Below, in pieces: positions 1 to 4,844 of a stretch of 5,329 bases of DNA (positions are counted from its first letter, which is position 1; each line of letters starts with the position of its first letter). Under the pieces are notes generated by a model. The model saw only the letters and a list, made by a program, of their open reading frames with translations. It made no database searches and was not told where the DNA came from. Origin of the DNA: Bacteroidota bacterium (GTDB taxonomy: Bacteria; Bacteroidota; Bacteroidia; Flavobacteriales; Flavobacteriaceae); assembly GCA_023393485.1 (NCBI GenBank), contig JAEWLD010000023.1:1-5329 (forward strand), given 5' to 3'. The translations under genes and the position numbers were made by a program.

Positions 1-24
1 TTTCCAAATTTCCAAATTTTCAAA
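1..24. repeat. Tandem octamer array (TTTCCAAA x3) before the first gene
   Basis: Two perfect copies of TTTCCAAA (1-8, 9-16) are followed by a one-mismatch copy, TTTTCAAA (17-24). Only TTA separates the array from the ATG at 28, so it occupies the position of the leader and ribosome-binding region of the first gene. The array may extend to the left beyond the window. It is similar in style to the period-7 arrays elsewhere in this window, but its period is 8. Confidence 0.75.
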
Positions 25-27
25 TTA

Positions 28-489
28 ATGGACCCAATTTTCGACGACCACATCCAACTCCAGAAAGGCGAAGCGAAAGGTTCGTGGACGTTTGTCACGA
101 TGCCGATCATGCCGCATCTGCCAAAAAAGAAAAACTCCACTGTAAAAGTGCGCGGGTTCATTGACCATTACGCTTTGGAAGGCATACACATCTGGGCGAT
201 GAAAAAAGGGACTTTTCTCGCCGTCAAAGCAGACATCCGCAAAGCGATCAGGAAAGAAGCCGGCGACACCGTAAAACTGCAATTATTTCTCGACGAACCC
301 CAGTCGGCGATTCCCGATGATTTCCTCGAATGCCTTCGCGACGAGCCCAAACTCCTCGCCCATTTCCAAAAGCAGACTGCGGCCAGGCAAAAGGAAACTA
401 TTGATTGGATTTTTGCGGCGAAGACCGAGGATGAGAAGATAAATCGGATGGCGAAGACGATGGAGCAGTTAGAAGTTGCTAGTGGCTAG
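28..489 (+). CDS. DUF1905 / YdeI-OmpD-associated-type protein, function unknown
   Basis: A complete 153-residue protein. Residues about 5-92 read as a DUF1905 domain: an early aromatic stretch (GSWTFVTMP, 18-26), a strand-rich middle (VKVRGFID, 39-46), then GTFLAVKADIRKAIRKEAGD (61-80) leading to the alternating strand VKLQLFLDE (82-90). Residues about 96-149 match the short helical module annotated as bacteriocin-protection, YdeI or OmpD-associated (PDDFLECL, then ETIDWIFAAKTEDEKINR at 123-140). Such two-part proteins are common in Bacteroidetes. They are small and soluble with no established biochemical role, and the bacteriocin label rests on thin evidence. No signal peptide or membrane segment is visible. 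The ATG at 28 places the domain at the usual distance from the N-terminus, and the next in-frame Met is residue 25, inside the domain. The last codons (V-A-S-G-stop) are encoded by a heptamer repeat, so the extreme C-terminus is probably not conserved. Any promoter lies outside the window or under the octamer array. Confidence 0.85.
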   Translation: MDPIFDDHIQLQKGEAKGSWTFVTMPIMPHLPKKKNSTVKVRGFIDHYALEGIHIWAMKKGTFLAVKADIRKAIRKEAGDTVKLQLFLDEPQSAIPDDFLECLRDEPKLLAHFQKQTAARQKETIDWIFAAKTEDEKINRMAKTMEQLEVASG

Positions 490-503
490 TTGATAGCGGC
501 TAG
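475..503. repeat. Heptamer array, left arm of an inverted pair
   Basis: Four heptamers run from 476 to 503: TTGCTAG, TGGCTAG, TTGATAG and CGGCTAG, a degenerate xxGCTAG unit. The second unit contains the TAG stop (487-489) of the DUF1905-type gene, so the array overlaps the end of the coding sequence. The 29-base block 475-503 is the reverse complement of 638-666 at 26 of 29 positions. Confidence 0.85.
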
Positions 504-637
504 ACGTTTTGACTAACCTTGACATTTGCCTTAACTGGAACGCTGTATGCGATTTCACTTTATAAATTTAAATTAGCTGACGATTCAATGTCAGAGGCGT
601 ACTGCCGAGTTTGGAAACTTCCGGCGAGACAATTTTT

Positions 638-666
638 CTAGCCACTAACAACTAGCCACTAGCCAC
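638..666. repeat. Heptamer array, right arm of the inverted pair
   Basis: Four heptamers: CTAGCCA (638-644), CTAACAA (645-651), CTAGCCA (652-658) and CTAGCCA (659-665), followed by C and a run of eight T. The block is the inverted partner of 475-503 (26 of 29 complementary). It ends about 10 bases before the -7 box of the Fur-family gene, so it fills the expected -33 region of that promoter. Confidence 0.88.
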
Positions 667-675
667 TTTTTTTTC

Positions 676-683
676 TACCTTTG
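676..683 (+). promoter_or_regulatory. Bacteroidetes -7 promoter box of the Fur-family gene
   Basis: TACCTTTG is a full match to the TAnnTTTG -7 box of the Bacteroidetes primary sigma factor. It ends only four bases before the ATG at 688. In this class transcription starts a few bases after the box, so the message would begin at or next to the start codon. No TTTG-type -33 element is visible, because that region is occupied by the CTAGCCA array. Confidence 0.6.
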
Positions 684-687
684 CCCC

Positions 688-1146
688 ATGACACTCATTT
701 CCGTCGACAACAGTAAAAATCAAGAGATTGTAAAGAATGTCTTTACGAAATATCTCGAAAGCAAAGGCCATCGCAAAACGCCGGAACGTTACGCCATTTT
801 GCAGGAAATCTATGATTCGGAGGAACATTTCGATATCGAAAACCTCTATATCAAAATGAAGAACAAAAACTATCGCGTAAGCCGTGCAACGTTGTACAAT
901 ACGATTGAATTATTGCTCGATTGCGCGCTGGTCCGCAAGCACCAGTTCGGCCAGAACCAGTCACATTATGAAAAGTCGTATTTTGACAAGCAGCACGACC
1001 ACATCATCATGACCGATACCGGCGAAGTCATCGAATTCTGCGATCCGCGCATCCAGACCATCAAAAAGACAATCGAGGAGATTTTTGACATTGACATCCA
1101 TAATCATTCGTTGTATTTTTATGGCACAAAAAAAATTGACAATTGA
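688..1146 (+). CDS. Fur-family transcriptional regulator lacking the structural-zinc cysteines
   Basis: A 152-residue cytosolic DNA-binding regulator, typical in length for Fur. Residues about 14-85 form the winged-helix part: [14 protein letters not shown] (29-42), then the recognition helix region [13 protein letters not shown] (64-76). Residues about 90-146 form the dimerisation part, ending SLYFYG (141-146). By alignment from memory with E. coli Fur, the regulatory metal ligands are kept: H47, E95, H103, H105, E116 and H140. The CxxC that normally follows HDH is replaced by M108 and T111, and the C-terminal cysteine pair is absent because the protein stops soon after YFYG. The Cys4 structural zinc site is therefore missing; C79 and C118 are at other positions. 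Iron is the likeliest co-repressor, but manganese, zinc or peroxide sensing cannot be excluded. The last residues (KIDN) and the TGA stop come from the AATTGAC array. A 220-base gap separates it from purA, on the same strand, so co-transcription is possible but not shown. Confidence 0.92.
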   Translation: MTLISVDNSKNQEIVKNVFTKYLESKGHRKTPERYAILQEIYDSEEHFDIENLYIKMKNKNYRVSRATLYNTIELLLDCALVRKHQFGQNQSHYEKSYFDKQHDHIIMTDTGEVIEFCDPRIQTIKKTIEEIFDIDIHNHSLYFYGTKKIDN

Positions 1147-1158
1147 CAATTGACAATT
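1134..1158. repeat. Tandem heptamer array (AATTGAC x3.5)
   Basis: Three perfect copies of AATTGAC (1134-1140, 1141-1147, 1148-1154) plus AATT (1155-1158). The second copy supplies the TGA stop (1144-1146) of the Fur-family gene. The array directly abuts the structured element that starts at 1160. Confidence 0.9.
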
Positions 1159-1159
1159 T

Positions 1160-1256
1160 GGGCGTTGCCTGCGGCCCGGGCTATCCGTTGCAATCTTTTT
1201 TGCTCCCTCGCGCGCTCGGGAAAACAAAAAAGGATTTCCACTACTATCCCTAACGC
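1160..1256 (+). other. Foldable intergenic element, possibly a dispersed flavobacterial repeat
   Basis: Nested complementary segments are directly visible. GCGTT (1162-1166) pairs with AACGC (1252-1256) as an outer stem. GCC (1167-1169) pairs with GGC (1173-1175) as a tiny hairpin. GGG (1178-1180) can pair with CCC (1248-1250). CTTTTTTG (1195-1202) pairs perfectly with CAAAAAAG (1225-1232), and inside that TCCC (1204-1207) faces GGGA (1218-1221) around a CG-rich loop. The framework GGGCGTT ... CGGGCTATCC ... AAAAGGAT ... ATCCCTAACGC resembles, from memory, a common intergenic element of Flavobacterium-type genomes. I could not check this, nor whether it equals a catalogued RNA motif. It could be a structured RNA, a terminator for the Fur-family gene or a mobile palindromic repeat. 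The plus strand is chosen only because both flanking genes run that way. Confidence 0.55.
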
Positions 1257-1332
1257 AAACACAACTAACTTAAACTAACTACTAACAATCAAATTAATAG
1301 TCAACATCAGTGATTTGCGCAAACTGCAATTA
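1257..1332 (+). promoter_or_regulatory. Upstream region of purA, no clear promoter
   Basis: From 1256 to 1299 the plus strand has no G at all, with loose repeats of ACTAAC. Such sequence would be unstructured as RNA. It is followed by a perfect 10-base palindrome, TTTGCGCAAA (1314-1323). The best -7 candidate is GTGATTTG (1310-1317), which misses two positions of TAnnTTTG, so I do not call a promoter. purA transcription could start here or read through from the Fur-family gene. Confidence 0.35.
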
Positions 1333-1360
1333 TTAATTGTTAATTATTAATTATTAATTC
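1333..1360. repeat. Tandem heptamer array (TTAATTA x4) before purA
   Basis: Four contiguous heptamers of the form TTAATTx, with last base G, A, A, C in order (1333-1339, 1340-1346, 1347-1353, 1354-1360). Six A residues separate the array from the purA ATG at 1367. It therefore covers the region that would hold the translation initiation site and would give an A/U-only leader. Confidence 0.88.
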
Positions 1361-1366
1361 AAAAAA

Positions 1367-2638
1367 ATGGCAGTAGACCTGTTACTCGGACTTCAATGGG
1401 GCGACGAAGGCAAAGGCAAAATCGTCGACGTTCTCACTCAAAACTACAACATCATCGCGCGTTTCCAGGGCGGCCCAAATGCCGGGCATACGCTCGAGTT
1501 TGACGGCATCAAACACGTTTTGCGCACCATTCCATCGGGGATTTTCCACAAAGACTCGGTAAACATCATCGGCAACGGCGTGGTGATCGATCCGGTCGTT
1601 TTCCAGAAAGAATTGGAAGGATTGGAAAAATTCAGCCTCGACATCAAATCAAAATTGCTCATTTCACGCAAGGCGCATTTGATCCTGCCAACACACCGTT
1701 TGCTTGACGCGGCATCTGAAACCGCCAAAGGCAAAGCCAAGATCGGCTCTACTTTGAAAGGCATTGGCCCGACTTATATGGACAAAACCGGGCGAAACGG
1801 CCTTCGCGTCGGCGATATCGAGCTTTCCGATTTCAGGGAGCGCTATCGTACACTCGCAGACAAACACGAAGCGATGATCAAATTCTATGACGTCGCCATC
1901 CAATACAATCTGGCCGAACTTGAGAAAGAATTCTTTGACGCGATCGAAGATTTGAAAAAACTCGATTTCATTGACAGCGAAGAATATCTGCACAACGCGC
2001 AAAAAGCCGGAAAGACGATCCTTTGCGAAGGCGCGCAGGGTTCATTGCTTGACGTCGATTTCGGAACCTATCCGTTCGCCACTTCATCAAACACGACTGA
2101 CGCCGGCGCCTGTACCGGACTCGGCATCGCACCCAATAAAATCAAGGAAGTCTACGGGATTTTCAAGGCCTACACGACGCGCGTCGGAAGCGGTCCGTTC
2201 CCGACAGAAGATTTCGGCGATGCGGGCGACATCATGGCCAAGGTCGGCAACGAATTCGGCTCGGTTACGGGCAGGAAAAGGCGCTGCGGCTGGCTTGACC
2301 TGGTCGCGCTCAAATACGCCATCCGAATCAACGGCGTCACCCAACTCATGATGATGAAAGGCGATGTACTGTCTGGCTTTAAAACCTTAAAAGTCTGTAC
2401 GGCTTATAAGTACAAAGGCCAGGTCATTGACCATTTGCCATACAACATCGAACCTGAAAACGTAGATCCGGTCTATACCGAATTCAAAGGCTGGAACGCC
2501 GATTTGACCGGAATGACATCGTATGACCAGCTTCCGAAAGAACTGACCGAATACATCGCTTTCATTGAAAAAGAATGTGAAGTGCCTGTTAAGATTGTGT
2601 CAGTCGGGCCAGACAGAAAGCAGACGATTATGAAGTAA
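1367..2638 (+). CDS. purA: Adenylosuccinate synthetase
   Basis: A complete 423-residue cytosolic enzyme that joins IMP and aspartate at the cost of GTP to give adenylosuccinate, the first committed step from IMP to AMP. The family signature LGLQWGDEGKGKIVDVL lies at 7-23, with the catalytic aspartate D13 in the GDEGKGK loop. GGPNAGHT (35-42) carries the catalytic histidine H41. Further family blocks follow in order: GNGVVID, STLKGIGPTYMDK, CEGAQGSLLDVDFGTYPF, TRVGSGPFPTE, GSVTGRKRRCGWLDLVAL and the C-terminal VGPDRKQTI. The length is close to the roughly 430 residues usual for bacteria, and no block is missing. The ATG at 1367 puts the P-loop at the standard distance from the N-terminus. It follows the Fur-family gene on the same strand and converges on the amylase gene. 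The stop at 2636-2638 is followed 7 bases later by a heptamer array. Confidence 0.98.
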   Translation: MAVDLLLGLQWGDEGKGKIVDVLTQNYNIIARFQGGPNAGHTLEFDGIKHVLRTIPSGIFHKDSVNIIGNGVVIDPVVFQKELEGLEKFSLDIKSKLLISRKAHLILPTHRLLDAASETAKGKAKIGSTLKGIGPTYMDKTGRNGLRVGDIELSDFRERYRTLADKHEAMIKFYDVAIQYNLAELEKEFFDAIEDLKKLDFIDSEEYLHNAQKAGKTILCEGAQGSLLDVDFGTYPFATSSNTTDAGACTGLGIAPNKIKEVYGIFKAYTTRVGSGPFPTEDFGDAGDIMAKVGNEFGSVTGRKRRCGWLDLVALKYAIRINGVTQLMMMKGDVLSGFKTLKVCTAYKYKGQVIDHLPYNIEPENVDPVYTEFKGWNADLTGMTSYDQLPKELTEYIAFIEKECEVPVKIVSVGPDRKQTIMK

Positions 2639-2645
2639 AAAAGCC

Positions 2646-2666
2646 GTAAGCTGTAAGGTGTAAGCC
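2646..2666. repeat. Tandem heptamer array (GTAAGCT x3) after purA
   Basis: Three heptamers, GTAAGCT (2646-2652), GTAAGGT (2653-2659) and GTAAGCC (2660-2666), begin seven bases after the purA stop. Each unit contains TAA. The inverted form of the same unit recurs at 2731-2751 and 2822-2835. Confidence 0.85.
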
Positions 2667-2730
2667 CGCTTATCCCAAAGAACAATAAGATTCTTGATTG
2701 TGAAAAGTACTGGTTTAGCTGACGAGTTTA

Positions 2731-2751
2731 AAGCTTATTGCTTAAAGCTTG
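2731..2751. repeat. Heptamer array (AAGCTTA family), middle of the convergent gap
   Basis: Three heptamers, AAGCTTA (2731-2737), TTGCTTA (2738-2744) and AAGCTTG (2745-2751). Read on the other strand they become TAAGCTT-type units, the same family as the array after purA but inverted. A short hairpin, AAGC (2731-2734) with GCTT (2740-2743), is possible inside it. Confidence 0.75.
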
Positions 2752-2821
2752 AAGTCCGTTATTTTCAAAGAAAACTAAAAAATCCTGAATTTCCGAATAC
2801 AATTTTTGGCTGAGCAGGAAC

Positions 2822-2835
2822 AAGCTTACAGCTTA
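2822..2835. repeat. Heptamer pair overlapping the amylase stop codon
   Basis: AAGCTTA (2822-2828) and CAGCTTA (2829-2835). On the minus strand these read TAAGCTG and TAAGCTT and encode the last residues (K-L) and the TAA stop of the amylase gene. They are the inverted partner of the array at 2646-2666. Confidence 0.7.
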
Positions 2836-4688
2836 TAGACCAACGAATCCGACGGCCCAAGTTTCACCCAAATCTTTCCTTCGCCGTTTTTAACCACCAA
2901 CTCGGTCACCGATTTGCCGTAAATCTGGTCTTTGACTTTGTAGGTGCCGTCCTTTAAATTCCAGCGCCGGATGACTTCGGCCGGGATTTTCAGCTCGAAA
3001 GCACTCATTTCGGCTGGCGAAAGGTTGCATGAAATGATCAGTTTTTCGTCTTCACTCCACCGTACATATGAATAAACCGATTGGCCGTAGTCTTTGGTTT
3101 CAGCGCGATTGACTGCCTGTAGGTCTTGATAATTGCCCATGATGGCCGGGCTCTTGGCAGTGAAAGTCAACAACCGTTTATAAAAATCGCGGAGTTCTTT
3201 TTCATCGGGGTAAGATTGCCCGCCATCAAAAGCGCCGCCGTTCATCCAACGTTGATGCGCCGGAACGCCGATGTAGTCAAATATCGAGGTTCGCGACGGC
3301 TTGCCAAATCCGGCGTCTTCATTTCCGGCTTCGCCATTTTCCTGGCCGAAATAAATCATCACCGGCGATGCACTGATCGTCGCCGACAAGGTCATCAGCG
3401 CTTTGCCTTTCTGGCCGCTGCCTGCGAATTCCGGACTGGCAATGCGTTGCTCGTCGTGATTGTCAAGGAAATGCAGCATGTTTTTTCCGATGTCCGAAAG
3501 ACCGTTCTGGATGTCGGCGATTCCATCGGCGCTACTTTTGCCCTGCACGATTTCCCTGAGTTTGTCATACAATCCGACCTTGTCATAGAGATAGTCCATT
3601 TTGCCGAATTTGATGTAATTGCGATATTCCTTCGGGTTGTAGACTTCGGCCAAAAGGAACGCATCGGGATTCTGCATTTTAATTGCCGAGTTCATATAAC
3701 TCCAGAATTCGTACGGCACCATTTCGGCCATGTCATATCGGAATCCGTCGACGCCTTTCTCCGTCCAGTACAATGCGATGTCGCGAAATTTTTTCCATGA
3801 CGACGGCACGTTTTTGTCTTTCCAGAACGCAAAATGCTCCTGGTATGATTTGTTCTCGAAGCCATCGGGCAAAATCGGGAAATCCTTGACACCGTCGGGC
3901 GTCACGCCGTAGTTGATCTTGACCGTTTCATACCAGTCATTGATGTCGGGTTTGGCCAGTCGCGAGCCGTTGCCGGTCCATTTGGCCGGAATTTCTTTGA
4001 ATTTTCCGTCAATCATCGGATGTTTTTCGCCACCAAGCGGCTTGTAATTTGGCGAAGTCGGCACCTCAAACGACGACCCGGGAATGTAATAGAAATTGTT
4101 GTCGCGTTTGTAGGCGACGGTTTTATCATCATCGGCGCCAAAATCACGAACGCCTTTCGGATTGGACTTGCCTTCATAGCGGCGCGCGACGTGGTTCGGA
4201 ACGATATCGATGATGACTTTCATCCCATTTTGATGCGTCCTGGAGACAAGCGCTTCAAATTCTTGCAGACGCTTTTTCGGGTTGACGGCCAAATCCGGAT
4301 CGACGTTGTAATAATCCTTGACCGCATACGGCGAGCCGGCGCGGCCTTTTACTACTTCGGGATCGTCATTTGAAATACCGATTGACGTGTAATCGCCGAC
4401 CAGTGCGTGATGCGGAACGCCGGTATACCAAATGTGCGTAACGCCGAGCGATTTGATTTCGCGCAAAGCCTTATCGGTAAAATCATTGAATTTACCCACG
4501 CCGTTTTCCTTAATCGTTCCCCAAGGCTTATTGGTAGTGTTTTGGTTGCCAAAAAGCCGCGTGAATACTTGGTATACGACAATCTTTTTTGGCGCATGAT
4601 CACTGGTTTCGATTGTTTTTTGCGGTCGGGCTTGGGCAGAGGCCGCAACGGTCAGCAGGGCTGCAGCGATGATGAAAAGTGTTCTCAT
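2826..4688 (-). CDS. Exported GH13 alpha-amylase-family glycosidase
   Basis: A complete 620-residue protein. Residues 1-20 form a signal peptide (MRT, a hydrophobic core, then ASAQA), with likely signal peptidase I cleavage after A20. No lipobox cysteine and no type IX C-terminal sorting domain are visible, so a periplasmic location is likeliest. The (beta/alpha)8 barrel spans about 35-510 with all GH13 blocks: DIVPNH (161-166), KPDIN (246-250, the MPDLN-type block), GFRYDMAEMVP (315-325) with nucleophile D319, LLAEVYNP (345-352) with acid/base E348, and FLDNHDEQRI (407-416) with the stabilising D412. Residues about 525-620 look like the C-terminal beta domain. The triad D319/E348/D412 is intact, so an active retaining enzyme on alpha-linked glucans or maltooligosaccharides is expected. 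The exact specificity and GH13 subfamily cannot be read from sequence alone. The gene is not beside susC/susD-like genes here. It converges with purA and diverges from the OstA-like gene, with its own -7 box. Confidence 0.94.
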   Translation of the reverse strand: MRTLFIIAAALLTVAASAQARPQKTIETSDHAPKKIVVYQVFTRLFGNQNTTNKPWGTIKENGVGKFNDFTDKALREIKSLGVTHIWYTGVPHHALVGDYTSIGISNDDPEVVKGRAGSPYAVKDYYNVDPDLAVNPKKRLQEFEALVSRTHQNGMKVIIDIVPNHVARRYEGKSNPKGVRDFGADDDKTVAYKRDNNFYYIPGSSFEVPTSPNYKPLGGEKHPMIDGKFKEIPAKWTGNGSRLAKPDINDWYETVKINYGVTPDGVKDFPILPDGFENKSYQEHFAFWKDKNVPSSWKKFRDIALYWTEKGVDGFRYDMAEMVPYEFWSYMNSAIKMQNPDAFLLAEVYNPKEYRNYIKFGKMDYLYDKVGLYDKLREIVQGKSSADGIADIQNGLSDIGKNMLHFLDNHDEQRIASPEFAGSGQKGKALMTLSATISASPVMIYFGQENGEAGNEDAGFGKPSRTSIFDYIGVPAHQRWMNGGAFDGGQSYPDEKELRDFYKRLLTFTAKSPAIMGNYQDLQAVNRAETKDYGQSVYSYVRWSEDEKLIISCNLSPAEMSAFELKIPAEVIRRWNLKDGTYKVKDQIYGKSVTELVVKNGEGKIWVKLGPSDSLVYKL

Positions 4689-4716
4689 AAAATCGGTTGT
4701 TCGGCGGCGAGAGCTG

Positions 4717-4724
4717 CAAATATA
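4717..4724 (-). promoter_or_regulatory. Bacteroidetes -7 promoter box of the amylase gene
   Basis: The minus strand reads TATATTTG here, a full match to TAnnTTTG. The box ends 28 bases before the start codon, so a leader of about 20-26 bases is expected. No clear TTTG-type -33 element lies at the usual distance upstream, and no ribosome-binding purine run is seen before the ATG. Confidence 0.6.
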
Positions 4725-4793
4725 ACAAAATGACCAGGTATTATTTGAGTACTAATTTATTCTTAACAAGCGGTTTCGGTGCTGGTTTTTAGT

Positions 4794-4801
4794 TAAATTT
4801 G
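4794..4801 (+). promoter_or_regulatory. Bacteroidetes -7 promoter box of the OstA-like gene
   Basis: TAAATTTG is a full match to TAnnTTTG and lies 43 bases before the proposed TTG start at 4845, giving a leader of roughly 37-40 bases. A partial -33 candidate, TTTC (4774-4777), is present with a 16-base spacer. This box and the amylase box are divergent and about 70 bases apart. Confidence 0.55.
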
Positions 4802-4844
4802 CTGCTCGGCAAAGACCGAATTTACGTAGTTAAACAGTTACCCG

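Larger units (their letters stand above)
490..687. other. Intergenic region with inverted arms and small internal palindromes
   Basis: A 198-base gap between the DUF1905-type gene and the Fur-family gene. Between the heptamer arms (spacer 504-637) there are overlapping AT-only palindromes (TAAATTTA at 563-570, AATTTAAATT at 565-574). There is also an inverted repeat CTGAC (577-581) / GTCAG (590-594). A small hairpin pairs GCCG and AGTT (604-611) with AACT (616-619) and CGGC (622-625), with a two-base bulge. I see no open reading frame or recognisable RNA gene here. Any terminator for the upstream gene would have to use the arms or this hairpin. Confidence 0.6.
2646..2838. terminator. Possible bidirectional termination region between convergent genes
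   Basis: The region separates two convergent genes and contains opposed arms: the GTAAGCT array after purA and its inverted form over the end of the amylase gene (2822-2838). A further weak hairpin pairs ACAAT plus AAG (2682-2689) with CTT plus ATTGT (2693-2701), with one bulged base. None of these is a textbook GC-rich hairpin followed by a U run, so this is an inference from gene orientation and the inverted repeats. Confidence 0.3.

Noticed and set aside
561..576. AT-rich stretch TATAAATTTAAATTAG considered as the main promoter or a Fur operator
   Set aside because: It lacks the final G of TAnnTTTG and has no -33 element at a suitable distance (TTTG at 525-528 is 32 bases away). It does not match the GATAAT-type Fur box.
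610..617. TTTGGAAA as an inverted partner of the TTTCCAAA octamers at 1-16
   Set aside because: Eight bases at 600-base distance is within chance expectation, and no flanking similarity supports a link.
475..666. CRISPR array or insertion sequence suggested by the repeated arms
   Set aside because: There are no regularly spaced repeats with unique spacers, no cas genes and no transposase. The units are only seven bases and contiguous.
961..1227. An 88-codon minus-strand frame covering the end of the Fur-family gene and the structured element
   Set aside because: It is antisense to conserved Fur sequence and to repeat DNA, with no promoter or domain of its own.
1971..2351. A 126-codon plus-strand frame overlapping purA in another phase
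   Set aside because: The overlapping purA frame carries the conserved family blocks. The alternative translation is rich in Arg, Ser and Pro without domain features.
3126..3800. A 224-codon open frame on the plus strand inside the amylase gene
   Set aside because: It lies fully antisense to an intact GH13 gene whose catalytic blocks are in the minus frame. Its translation has no recognisable domain, and such shadow frames are common opposite long GC-balanced genes.
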